A stretch of DNA of 9,350 nucleotides from Gammaproteobacteria bacterium. GTDB taxonomy: Bacteria; Pseudomonadota; Gammaproteobacteria; GCA-001735895. The notes under the pieces are model-generated. The model did not search any database and was not told the DNA's origin. It saw only the letters and a program-made list of their open reading frames with translations. The translations under genes and the position numbers were made by a program. This document shows, piece by piece, positions 1-6,249 of this stretch. The DNA lies in contig JANTFY010000075.1 in assembly GCA_024763185.1 (NCBI GenBank), positions 1-9,350 on the forward strand, in the 5' to 3' direction. The stretch's first letter is position 1; every line of letters begins with the position of its first letter.

Positions 1-924
1 TTCCGCCTTGGCATCTATCACCGCCTGGGCCAGGATATCGGGCTCAAACTTGGCAATAAACTTGTTCGCACCTACCCGGTCAACCATGCTCTGGTTAAAC
101 ACGCCACTCATGGATGTGTGCAGGATAATGTAAATGTGTTTCAGGCGCTCATTGGACCTGACCTCGGTGGTAAAGGTATACCCGTCCATTTCCGGCATTT
201 CGATATCCGAAATAACCATGGCCAGGCGATCCAGTTTAGGATCCTCCTCGCTCACCCAGGACTTCAATAATTCCAGTGCTTCTTTACCGTCCTTGGTGGT
301 CACGGTTTCCATCTTTAAATCCTCTTGCAGGGTTTTACAGACCTGCTTGCGAGCCACCAGCGAATCATCGGAAACCAGGATCAGGTTCTTTTCCGTTTCT
401 GCCTCGGTGTCAAATGATTCGAGCACATCCTCGGATACATGTTCCTTGGCGCCCACCACTTCCGCCAGTACCCTTTCCACATCGATGACTTCAACCATTT
501 GCTCGTTGACGTAGGTTACCGCGGTCAGGTAACTGGCACCGGCCGTGCCCGATGGCGGCGGCAGCATGTCTTTCCAGTTAAGATTTACGATTCGATCGAC
601 TTCCCTGACCAGGAAGCCCTGCACGCTGCGGTTATATTCCGAAATAATAACGAAGGCATTTTGAATATCATCGATCGGCCGACCACCGATAGCCATACTC
701 AGGTCCATGATACTGATAGTCTGTCCTCGAATATTCGAGATACCCCGGACCACGGGATGAGACTGGGGCACATTCGATAAAGTCGGGCATTGCAGCACTT
801 CCCTGACCTTAAATACGTTGATGCCATACAGTTGCTGCCCATGCAGTCTGAACATTAGCAATTCGAGCCGGTTGCGACCGGCCAACTGAGTGCGCTGATC
901 GACACTCGCCATTACACCTGACAT
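1..924 (-). CDS. cheV: Chemotaxis coupling protein CheV (CheW-REC fusion), C-terminus cut by window edge
   Basis: Cytoplasmic adaptor that couples chemoreceptors to the CheA kinase and carries its own phosphorylatable receiver domain, thought to tune array sensitivity. The visible 308 codons show a CheW-like domain (about residues 18-155) followed by an acidic linker and a response-regulator receiver domain (about 180-308). Receiver residues are visible: acidic pair D186/D187, phospho-acceptor D240 in the run SDIEMPEMDGY, T270, and K292 in NKFIAKF. The start at 924 is favoured because the protein then begins MSGVMASVDQRTQLAG, matching the family N-terminus, and a GAGGA Shine-Dalgarno lies about 8 nt upstream; an internal ATG at 912 is a poorer choice. 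The family is usually a little over 300 residues, so only a few residues should be missing. It is divergent from flgA and has its own sigma-28 promoter. In Pseudomonas cheR follows cheV, so cheR is expected off the left edge (inference). Confidence 0.96.
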   Translation of the reverse strand, partial: MSGVMASVDQRTQLAGRNRLELLMFRLHGQQLYGINVFKVREVLQCPTLSNVPQSHPVVRGISNIRGQTISIMDLSMAIGGRPIDDIQNAFVIISEYNRSVQGFLVREVDRIVNLNWKDMLPPPSGTAGASYLTAVTYVNEQMVEVIDVERVLAEVVGAKEHVSEDVLESFDTEAETEKNLILVSDDSLVARKQVCKTLQEDLKMETVTTKDGKEALELLKSWVSEEDPKLDRLAMVISDIEMPEMDGYTFTTEVRSNERLKHIYIILHTSMSGVFNQSMVDRVGANKFIAKFEPDILAQAVIDAKAE

Positions 925-1023
925 GAAAATATCCTCAATAAATTGTTAGGGGGCTATGCTCGATGACTTTTTGTCCAGCGACAAGGCAGTCATCTCTTTC
1001 CTGCGAAGCACCCGGTTAACAGT

Positions 1024-1050
1024 TAATCGGCCCTTTCCAACTTTACTTTA
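1024..1050 (-). promoter_or_regulatory. Sigma-28 (FliA) promoter of cheV
   Basis: Read on the minus strand, TAAA (1050-1047), exactly 15 nt, then GCCGATTA (1031-1024). This fits the FliA consensus TAAA-N15-GCCGATAA with one mismatch. It lies about 100 nt upstream of the cheV start and points at it, giving a leader of roughly 90 nt. It implies late, FlgM-controlled expression of cheV. Confidence 0.85.
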
Positions 1051-1071
1051 GGAATAAAACTCGAGCCATCC

Positions 1072-1087
1072 TGGCATCAATATTGCT
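1072..1087 (+). promoter_or_regulatory. Sigma-54 (RpoN) -24/-12 promoter of flgA
   Basis: TGGCAT (1072-1077), 5 nt, then TTGCT (1083-1087). The GG and GC dinucleotides are 12 nt apart as in the TGGCAC-N5-TTGCW consensus, with one deviation (T for C at the end of the -24 element). The inferred transcription start is near 1098, upstream of flgA. Sigma-54 control of early flagellar genes through a FleQ/FlrA-type activator is normal in polar flagellates; no activator site was identified here. Confidence 0.75.
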
Positions 1088-1200
1088 TTATTTCTATTAA
1101 CCTTCAATAAAGCGATAAATTCATGATTTTAGTCGGATTTCTGACAGACCCGTCTTTGCCCTTAATGCCTGCCAGGGCAGCTGTGTTGAGTATAGTAGAA

Positions 1201-1908
1201 ATGTATAAAACCGGGCTGTCAGTGCTTGTTATTCTGTTGGCCTCTGTGCTCGGCTTTAACCCGTCTTTTGCGTCTGACAGCCAAAGCCTGGCATCAATCC
1301 AGCTGCAAAGTGAGGCTTTTATTGCCAAGTACCCTTATTCATCACCCTATGCAGCCCAATTTGAGCTGTCCCGGCTGGATAAGCGACTCAAATTAAAAGC
1401 CTGCGCCAAACCCCTGGCCATCAGTTTCACGCGACCGGATAAAGTCATGGGTAACACCTCATTAACCGTTCGTTGTGAAACGCCGGTTAACTGGCAGATC
1501 CATTTGCCCGTTCGTATCGATATCTATGATGACGTGCTGGTCAGTAAAACCCCTTTATCAAAAGGTCAAATAATTGACGCCCGAGACGTGGTTTTGCGTA
1601 AAGAAAATATTGCGCGCCTGAACCAGGGCTTTTTGCGTCAAACCAAAACATTGGAAAACCTTGAAATAAAACGTAATTTACCGGCTCAAAGCATCCTCAC
1701 CCCGGCTCTACTGAGTCCGCGTAAACTGGTAAAAGCAGGCCAGAAAGTGACCATTATGCTGGAAATGCAGGGTATGCAGATAAAAACCAGTGGATTTGCT
1801 TTACAATCGGCAAGCCGCGGACAGACGATTAAGGTTCGCAACAGCCGATCCAACAAGATCGTTGAGGGCATAGTAGAGGGCTATGGGCAAATAAGGGTAA
1901 CGCTTTAA
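1201..1908 (+). CDS. flgA: Flagellar P-ring assembly chaperone FlgA
   Basis: Periplasmic chaperone for FlgI, needed to build the P ring around the flagellar rod. From this ATG the product is 235 aa, a normal family size. It has an N-terminal signal peptide (hydrophobic stretch LSVLVILLASVLGF, cleavage likely after SFA at residue 24). Two cysteines (68 and 92) may form the family disulfide, and a SAF-type domain covers about residues 110-173. The C-terminal part has glycine-rich beta motifs such as KVRNSRSNKIVEGIV. The frame is open from an ATG at 1123, and GTG 1183 or TTG 1186 are also possible. The 1201 start places the signal peptide at the very N-terminus, but no start has a strong Shine-Dalgarno, so the start is uncertain while the identity is not. 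It is the first gene of flgA-flgM-flgN, downstream of a sigma-54 promoter and divergent from cheV. Confidence 0.92.
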   Translation: MYKTGLSVLVILLASVLGFNPSFASDSQSLASIQLQSEAFIAKYPYSSPYAAQFELSRLDKRLKLKACAKPLAISFTRPDKVMGNTSLTVRCETPVNWQIHLPVRIDIYDDVLVSKTPLSKGQIIDARDVVLRKENIARLNQGFLRQTKTLENLEIKRNLPAQSILTPALLSPRKLVKAGQKVTIMLEMQGMQIKTSGFALQSASRGQTIKVRNSRSNKIVEGIVEGYGQIRVTL

Positions 1909-1922
1909 TTTAAAAAAAAGAC

Positions 1923-1949
1923 TAAACTTTATTTAACTTCGGCCGATAT
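1923..1949 (+). promoter_or_regulatory. Sigma-28 (FliA) promoter of flgM-flgN
   Basis: TAAA (1923-1926), exactly 15 nt, then GCCGATAT (1942-1949): a one-mismatch match to TAAA-N15-GCCGATAA. It sits in the 84-nt gap between flgA and flgM, about 45 nt before the flgM start. A late promoter of this kind in front of flgM is well known in enteric bacteria. It lets the anti-sigma factor be replaced as it is exported, giving feedback on sigma-28. Confidence 0.88.
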
Positions 1950-1992
1950 ACAGGATGGATAGATAGAATCTGGGTAACAACGGGAGCCAAAA

Positions 1993-2280
1993 ATGACTGA
2001 TGCAATCAATAGTAACAACCGGGTAAAAGCACCGAATCCGCCAGCGGATAATCGGGCCGGCCCCTCCTCCAACAACACGGCCAAAAGTGACAAGAGCGCT
2101 CCGGCTTCCGCCGTGGTGGAACTGTCTTCTGATCAGGTCCTGAAAGAAATGAAGCGCCTGCCCGAAGTCAACAGCAGCCGTGTTGAATCCATCAAGAATG
2201 CACTGGCCAGGGGTGAATACAAACCCGACCCTGAGGTGATCGCCCGGAATTTTTCGGAAATTGAGAAACTGTTGCCCTGA
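1993..2280 (+). CDS. flgM: Anti-sigma-28 factor FlgM
   Basis: Negative regulator that binds the flagellar sigma factor FliA (sigma-28) and is exported through the completed hook-basal body, releasing late gene expression. The product is 95 aa, a typical FlgM length. The N-terminal half (1-38) is low-complexity, rich in Asn, Ser, Ala, Pro and Lys, and probably disordered, as known for FlgM. The C-terminal sigma-binding half shows the family pattern in VELSSDQVLKEMKRLPEVNS, then a helix with RVESIKNALARGEYKPDPEV. The start has a GGGAG Shine-Dalgarno about 7 nt upstream. It has its own sigma-28 promoter and lies 8 nt before flgN. The N-terminus lacks the common MAIDINRL-type opening, and the C-terminus has a few extra residues (FSEIEKLLP). 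Confidence 0.93.
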   Translation: MTDAINSNNRVKAPNPPADNRAGPSSNNTAKSDKSAPASAVVELSSDQVLKEMKRLPEVNSSRVESIKNALARGEYKPDPEVIARNFSEIEKLLP

Positions 2281-2288
2281 GGCTCACC

Positions 2289-2786
2289 ATGATTTCACCC
2301 CAGCACCGTCAATGCGCCGCCCATTTGCAACCGTTACTGCAACACCAGTTCGATCATATTTCTTCCTACATTGACTACCTGGATCGTATCAAACAGACCA
2401 TTACCGCGGGTGACATAGAGGCTCTCCACCCACTGCTGAGTGAAAACCCCATTGACCTTGCGATGATCGAACAACATCGTAAACAGGTGTTCGCCTTACT
2501 GCCAATATATCAGTTCGACGGCACTGAGCAGGGATTGCAGGACTGCCTGCAGGCATTGAAAAACCCTTCTTTAACAAAACTCAACGAGTCGCTGGAAAAG
2601 CAAATGAAACAGCTGGAAAAATCCCTGTTGATCAATGATTTATTAATTCGCAAAAACCAGGAAAGGGTGCAGAAATCAATTCAGATTCTGTCCGGTCATG
2701 GTATTTCCGGCGAGTCAGCTACCTATTCTCGCCAGGGTTTAAGCAAACCATCTGATAAAAACAAACGTACCCTCGCCCTCGCCTGA
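2289..2786 (+). CDS. flgN: Flagellar export chaperone FlgN
   Basis: Cytoplasmic chaperone that escorts the hook-filament junction proteins FlgK and FlgL to the flagellar type III export gate. The product is 165 aa, in the usual range. It is predicted to be almost entirely helical, with long amphipathic segments, and the charged helix around KQMKQLEKSLLINDLLIRKNQ is followed by the family-like tail QILSGHGISGESATYSRQG, which resembles the TY.RxG ending of FlgN proteins. A GAGG Shine-Dalgarno lies 6 nt before the ATG, only 8 nt after the flgM stop, so the two genes are translated from one message. It converges on the GGDEF/EAL gene with a 52-nt gap and no strong terminator. Sequence identity is weak, as usual for FlgN; the assignment leans on synteny. 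Confidence 0.88.
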   Translation: MISPQHRQCAAHLQPLLQHQFDHISSYIDYLDRIKQTITAGDIEALHPLLSENPIDLAMIEQHRKQVFALLPIYQFDGTEQGLQDCLQALKNPSLTKLNESLEKQMKQLEKSLLINDLLIRKNQERVQKSIQILSGHGISGESATYSRQGLSKPSDKNKRTLALA

Positions 2787-2829
2787 TCCTGCAGATAAAG
2801 CTGAGGTAAGCATAATTATACGAAAGATA

Positions 2830-2854
2830 TAAACAGCTTTAACAGCTAAACAGC
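2830..2854. repeat. Short tandem repeat, three copies of an 8-9 bp unit
   Basis: On the plus strand TAAACAGC, TTTAACAGC, TAAACAGC follow one another without gaps. The array overlaps the stop codon and last codons of the GGDEF/EAL gene and runs into the gap before flgN. It may have arisen by slippage and would slightly change the C-terminus (LFSC) if the copy number varied. No function is assigned. Confidence 0.6.
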
Positions 2855-5364
2855 GCTGATCCGTCCGTGGGCAAGGCTTTGGGTCGGGCGACACCATAAC
2901 CCTGGGCATAATCCACACCCACTTCATTGAGGGCTTTCAAAATCTCATCATCTTCAACGAATTCGGCAATGGTTTTCAGCCTGAGTACACTGCCGATATT
3001 ATGAATCGATTCCACCATGGCACGGTCAATCGGATCAACGGCCATATCCTTGACAAAGGCACCGTCTATCTTGAGATAATCCACGGCCAGGGACTTGAGG
3101 TAGGCGAACGAACTCAAACCGCTGCCAAAATCATCCAGCGCGAAGCGGCAGCCAATCTGTTTAAGCTCATCAATAAATAACTGTGCCTGCGACAGGTTAC
3201 TGATGGCCGAGGTTTCGGTAATTTCAAAACAAATGCGATCCGGTGGTATCTGGTGATGATCCAGTAACTGTTTCACCCGGTACAACAAGTTATCATCGGC
3301 CAGCGATTGGCCGGAAAGATTGATGGCAAAAACGTCCTGTCCACTGAAGTCCCAGTGCTGATCCATCCATGCGAACAGGTGCTCTATAACCCAGGTATCA
3401 ATCTTGGCCATCAACTGGTAGCGTTCTGCCGAAGGTATGAAGGCCCCGGGCGGGACTGTCTCGCCCTGCTCTCCAATCATCCTGATTAAAATCTCATAAT
3501 GCACACTGTCGTTTTCGGCACGATTTAAAGGTACGATGGGCTGATAGTGTAACTGAAAGCGGTTGTTTTCCAGTGCATTCTGGATACGCACCACCCATTG
3601 AGCCTCTCCCCGGCGTTGCGAGATTTCCTTATCATCCTGGCTGTAAATATGCACCCGGTTGCGGCCGGCTTCCTTGGCCGCATAACAGGCAGAATCGGCC
3701 GCTTTAAAAACGTCTTCAAGATCGGTACTGGTGGCATCAATCATCACCAGGCCAATACTGACACCGATCTGGAATGACTGGCCGCCCCAGCCAAAACGGA
3801 AATCTTCGACCGCCGCGCGAATCTCCTCAGCCACGTTAACCGCCGGCCCCAGTGCGCATTTATTGAGTATCACGGCAAATTCATCGCCACCCAAACGGGC
3901 CAGAGTGTCTGCGCCCCGTATCTGGGTACGGAAAATATCCGCCAACTGCCGCAGCAGTTCATCGCCGGCCACATGCCCGCAGGTATCGTTCACCACCTTG
4001 AATTTATCCAGATCCATAAAACACAGGCAGTGCTCGGAGCCTTCATTGCGTGCCTTGTCAATCACCTGATCGAGCTCGCGTTCAAATTCGCGCCGATTGA
4101 CCAGCTGGGTTAATTCATCATGGCTGGCCTGCCAGGACAGGCGACTCGCCAGGCGGTGCGATTTACTCACGTCCCTGAAGATCATCACGGCGCCTACCGT
4201 GTCACCCACCTGGTTATGAATCGGACTGGCCACCTGATGAATCACCAGCCGATTGCCATTCTTATCAATCAGTACATCTCCGGAAATAGAGTCGACCTGC
4301 TGCCCGGTCGAGATACATTCGAACACCGGCAGGTTTTTACGCTCTGACTGGATAGTGATGACGCGGTCCAGGCGCTGGTTGATCAGTTCTTCATGGCTAT
4401 ACCCGGTCAACTTCATTGCGGCCGGATTTAAGAAATTGATCTGCCCGATGATGTCGGTGGTAATCACGCCATCTGCAATACTGCTCAATGTAACCTGAGC
4501 CTGCTCTTTTTCGCGGTACAAAGCCTCCTGGGCGAGCTGCCGCTCGGTAATATCCTTGATGGTGACGATATATTGCAGCTCTTCATCTTCAAATATGGTA
4601 TTGATAGCAACATCCGAATAAAAGAGTTCTCCGCCGGATTTTAGAGACTTCACCTGCTCGATGAACTTGAGGGGCTTGCCATTTTTATTTTGACTGATTA
4701 ACAGGTCAAAGCGGCGGTTAAACGGCGCGGGAAACAGCACCGACAGGGGTTTGCCAAGAATTTCATACTCTGAATAACCAAACATCTGCTGAGCAGACAG
4801 GTAGAACCCACTGATTCTTCCCAGGCGGTTGAGGATCACAATCGCATCCAGCGTATTGTTAAGAATGGTCTGCAGCTGCGACTCCTGTTCGCGCGCCCTG
4901 CTGGCCATGCTTTCCAGTTCCAGAGTGGTTTTTTTAAGTGATTGTTCGTGCAGGTCGCCCTCGGTTAAATCGCGGATCTGGATCATGCACCAGTCATTAT
5001 CCTTTAACTCTACCGGTGTCACACTAATGGAATGGTGAATCCGCTTATTCAATCGGAAATCCTGTTTTGAACGGTACAGGGGTAATTCCGCACTGTGTAA
5101 GCGTGCCGACAGAATGGAACTCAAGTTTTTTGACAGCGCAAACTGAATAGCCTGTTGAATGCGTTTGTTCAGTCCCTGAAAAACATCCGCGAAGCGATGA
5201 CCCAGCACCGCCTCCCGCTCGATAAAACTGTACTCAACCATCCACTTGTTCCAAACAGCCACTTCACCTTTATGGTTTAATACCACCAGGCCGGCATTCA
5301 TAGCATCAAACACCGAGGCATCCGTCACAAGTCTTTCGAGTTTTTGTGGAATATTTTCCTTCAC
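2839..5364 (-). CDS. PAS-PAS-PAS-GGDEF-EAL cyclic-di-GMP cyclase/phosphodiesterase
   Basis: Soluble 841-aa sensor enzyme that can make and/or degrade cyclic di-GMP, the messenger controlling motility versus attachment. Three PAS-type segments are seen (about 14-135, 160-275, 285-400), joined by helical linkers such as DITERQLAQEALYREKEQ. The GGDEF domain (about 410-575) has an intact catalytic motif GGDEF at 492-496 and an inhibitory I-site RGAD (483-486) exactly five residues earlier. The EAL domain (about 595-830) reads EIL at 624-626 but keeps the metal and catalytic residues E624, N682, E714, D744/D745, K765, E801 and Q821, so phosphodiesterase activity looks possible. No membrane segment is visible. 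Translation must start at GTG 5364 or later, because an in-frame stop lies one codon upstream; no good Shine-Dalgarno is seen. It follows the CheC-like gene by 25 nt and probably shares its message. Confidence 0.94.
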   Translation of the reverse strand: MKENIPQKLERLVTDASVFDAMNAGLVVLNHKGEVAVWNKWMVEYSFIEREAVLGHRFADVFQGLNKRIQQAIQFALSKNLSSILSARLHSAELPLYRSKQDFRLNKRIHHSISVTPVELKDNDWCMIQIRDLTEGDLHEQSLKKTTLELESMASRAREQESQLQTILNNTLDAIVILNRLGRISGFYLSAQQMFGYSEYEILGKPLSVLFPAPFNRRFDLLISQNKNGKPLKFIEQVKSLKSGGELFYSDVAINTIFEDEELQYIVTIKDITERQLAQEALYREKEQAQVTLSSIADGVITTDIIGQINFLNPAAMKLTGYSHEELINQRLDRVITIQSERKNLPVFECISTGQQVDSISGDVLIDKNGNRLVIHQVASPIHNQVGDTVGAVMIFRDVSKSHRLASRLSWQASHDELTQLVNRREFERELDQVIDKARNEGSEHCLCFMDLDKFKVVNDTCGHVAGDELLRQLADIFRTQIRGADTLARLGGDEFAVILNKCALGPAVNVAEEIRAAVEDFRFGWGGQSFQIGVSIGLVMIDATSTDLEDVFKAADSACYAAKEAGRNRVHIYSQDDKEISQRRGEAQWVVRIQNALENNRFQLHYQPIVPLNRAENDSVHYEILIRMIGEQGETVPPGAFIPSAERYQLMAKIDTWVIEHLFAWMDQHWDFSGQDVFAINLSGQSLADDNLLYRVKQLLDHHQIPPDRICFEITETSAISNLSQAQLFIDELKQIGCRFALDDFGSGLSSFAYLKSLAVDYLKIDGAFVKDMAVDPIDRAMVESIHNIGSVLRLKTIAEFVEDDEILKALNEVGVDYAQGYGVARPKALPTDGSALFSC

Positions 5365-5389
5365 GATTTAATACGGATGAAAATGGAAT

Positions 5390-5965
5390 CTATACTGGCC
5401 CAAGCCATGGCAACCGGGTCCACAGCAAATAGCATTCAAGGTTTTGTCTTTTAATGCAGACATTCAATTCAATCACAAATAATTCTGAGGCTTTTTCTTC
5501 GTCACAAAATACAGCCAGCAACTGATCGGTATGGCCTCGAGACAACAAAGGCAATTGAGTGCCGATCACCCCCTTGAGAATCTGTGAGTAACTGCTTAAG
5601 CAACTGTTGATGATGATATTCCCGACTTCGCTTAACGCTTCCTCTTCCATTTCACTGAGTTCACGTAAGCGGGTGGCCTCTTCCAGTATCCCGCGCACAA
5701 GCGAGCGGCTGTTTTCATCACTGATAAAATAGATTGCATGCCCCTCAACAAAGCCATTCAAGCGCTGGCTTATCGCTACCCAATCGAGACTGGATTTATC
5801 CAATAACGATGGCAGCTGTTTTATGGTTGTCACCTGTGCAGACACGGCTGAAACCTGGACTTCCTGCGGGCACAGTGTCGAAATCATGCCGGCCGCTTCC
5901 AGCAAGGCAATATCCGTAATCTGATTGAGTTCCTGGCTTTGGTCAGTCAATTCGGCAGGCTTCAT
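5390..5965 (-). CDS. CheC-family CheY-P phosphatase-like protein
   Basis: Predicted cytoplasmic phosphatase that would remove phosphate from CheY-P or another receiver domain. The 191-aa product carries the active-site signature of the CheC/CheX/FliY family: E113-x-x-N116, then 22 residues, then P139, within EEEALSEVGNIIINS. The D/S position four residues before the Glu is Glu here. A first, degenerate copy appears near residues 17-28 (DIALLEAAGMI), where the Asn is replaced by Gly, so only one site should work. The frame is open to a TTG at 6073, but the ATG at 5965 is preferred because the family-like sequence begins there; neither has a clear Shine-Dalgarno. It lies directly upstream of the PAS-GGDEF-EAL gene, suggesting a link between chemotaxis-type signalling and c-di-GMP. 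It is CheC-like by two-motif layout, but CheX-like naming is also possible. Confidence 0.82.
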   Translation of the reverse strand: MKPAELTDQSQELNQITDIALLEAAGMISTLCPQEVQVSAVSAQVTTIKQLPSLLDKSSLDWVAISQRLNGFVEGHAIYFISDENSRSLVRGILEEATRLRELSEMEEEALSEVGNIIINSCLSSYSQILKGVIGTQLPLLSRGHTDQLLAVFCDEEKASELFVIELNVCIKRQNLECYLLWTRLPWLGPV

Positions 5966-6103
5966 TTTTATGAATTTGCATAAGTTGCTCGAGGTCTTTA
6001 ACAGTGCACAGCGTAACAGGTTATAAAAGAGCCCGAAAAATCCAGATACGCCTACGCTGCGAACTCTACTCAATGCGACGGAGGGTTCTTTAACCTTTCA
6101 GAA

Positions 6104-6132
6104 AGTATAGGAGGAATAGGTGATTTTGCCGA
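6104..6132 (-). promoter_or_regulatory. Candidate sigma-70 promoter for the CheC-like/GGDEF-EAL operon
   Basis: On the minus strand TCGGCA (6132-6127, 4/6 match to TTGACA), 17 nt, then TATACT (6109-6104, 5/6 match to TATAAT). It lies between the terminator of the thioredoxin gene and the CheC-like gene and points at the latter, giving a leader of about 130 nt. No sigma-28 element was found here, so this operon may not belong to the late flagellar class. Confidence 0.5.
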
Positions 6133-6147
6133 AAAATCTGAGGGCAC

Positions 6148-6175
6148 AAAAAACCCCATAAACTACGATGGGGTT
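6148..6175 (-). terminator. Rho-independent terminator after the double-thioredoxin gene
   Basis: On the minus strand an 8-bp perfect stem (AACCCCAT / ATGGGGTT) with an 8-nt loop is followed by a T run (complement of the A run 6148-6153). On the plus strand no T run follows, so it works for minus-strand transcripts. It lies about 75 nt past the stop of the thioredoxin-like gene and insulates the CheC-like operon from it. Confidence 0.85.
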
Positions 6176-6249
6176 AATCCACAAACATTAATATCAGGAG
6201 GGTAATATTGATTATAGGTAGAGCATGTCGAGCTGCTGAGACCCAGTTC

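Noticed and set aside
134..780. Plus-strand ORFs within cheV
   Set aside because: They are shadows of the minus-strand cheV reading frame, which has unbroken CheW and receiver homology.
2797..2840. Possible hairpin AAAGCTG / CAGCTTT between flgN and the GGDEF/EAL gene
   Set aside because: The loop is 30 nt and no T run follows on either strand, so it is not supported as a terminator.
5966..6073. N-terminal extension of the CheC-like protein to TTG 6073
   Set aside because: The extra 36 residues are Cys/Phe/Leu-rich and unlike CheC proteins, the start is a TTG with no Shine-Dalgarno, and the family-like sequence begins after ATG 5965.
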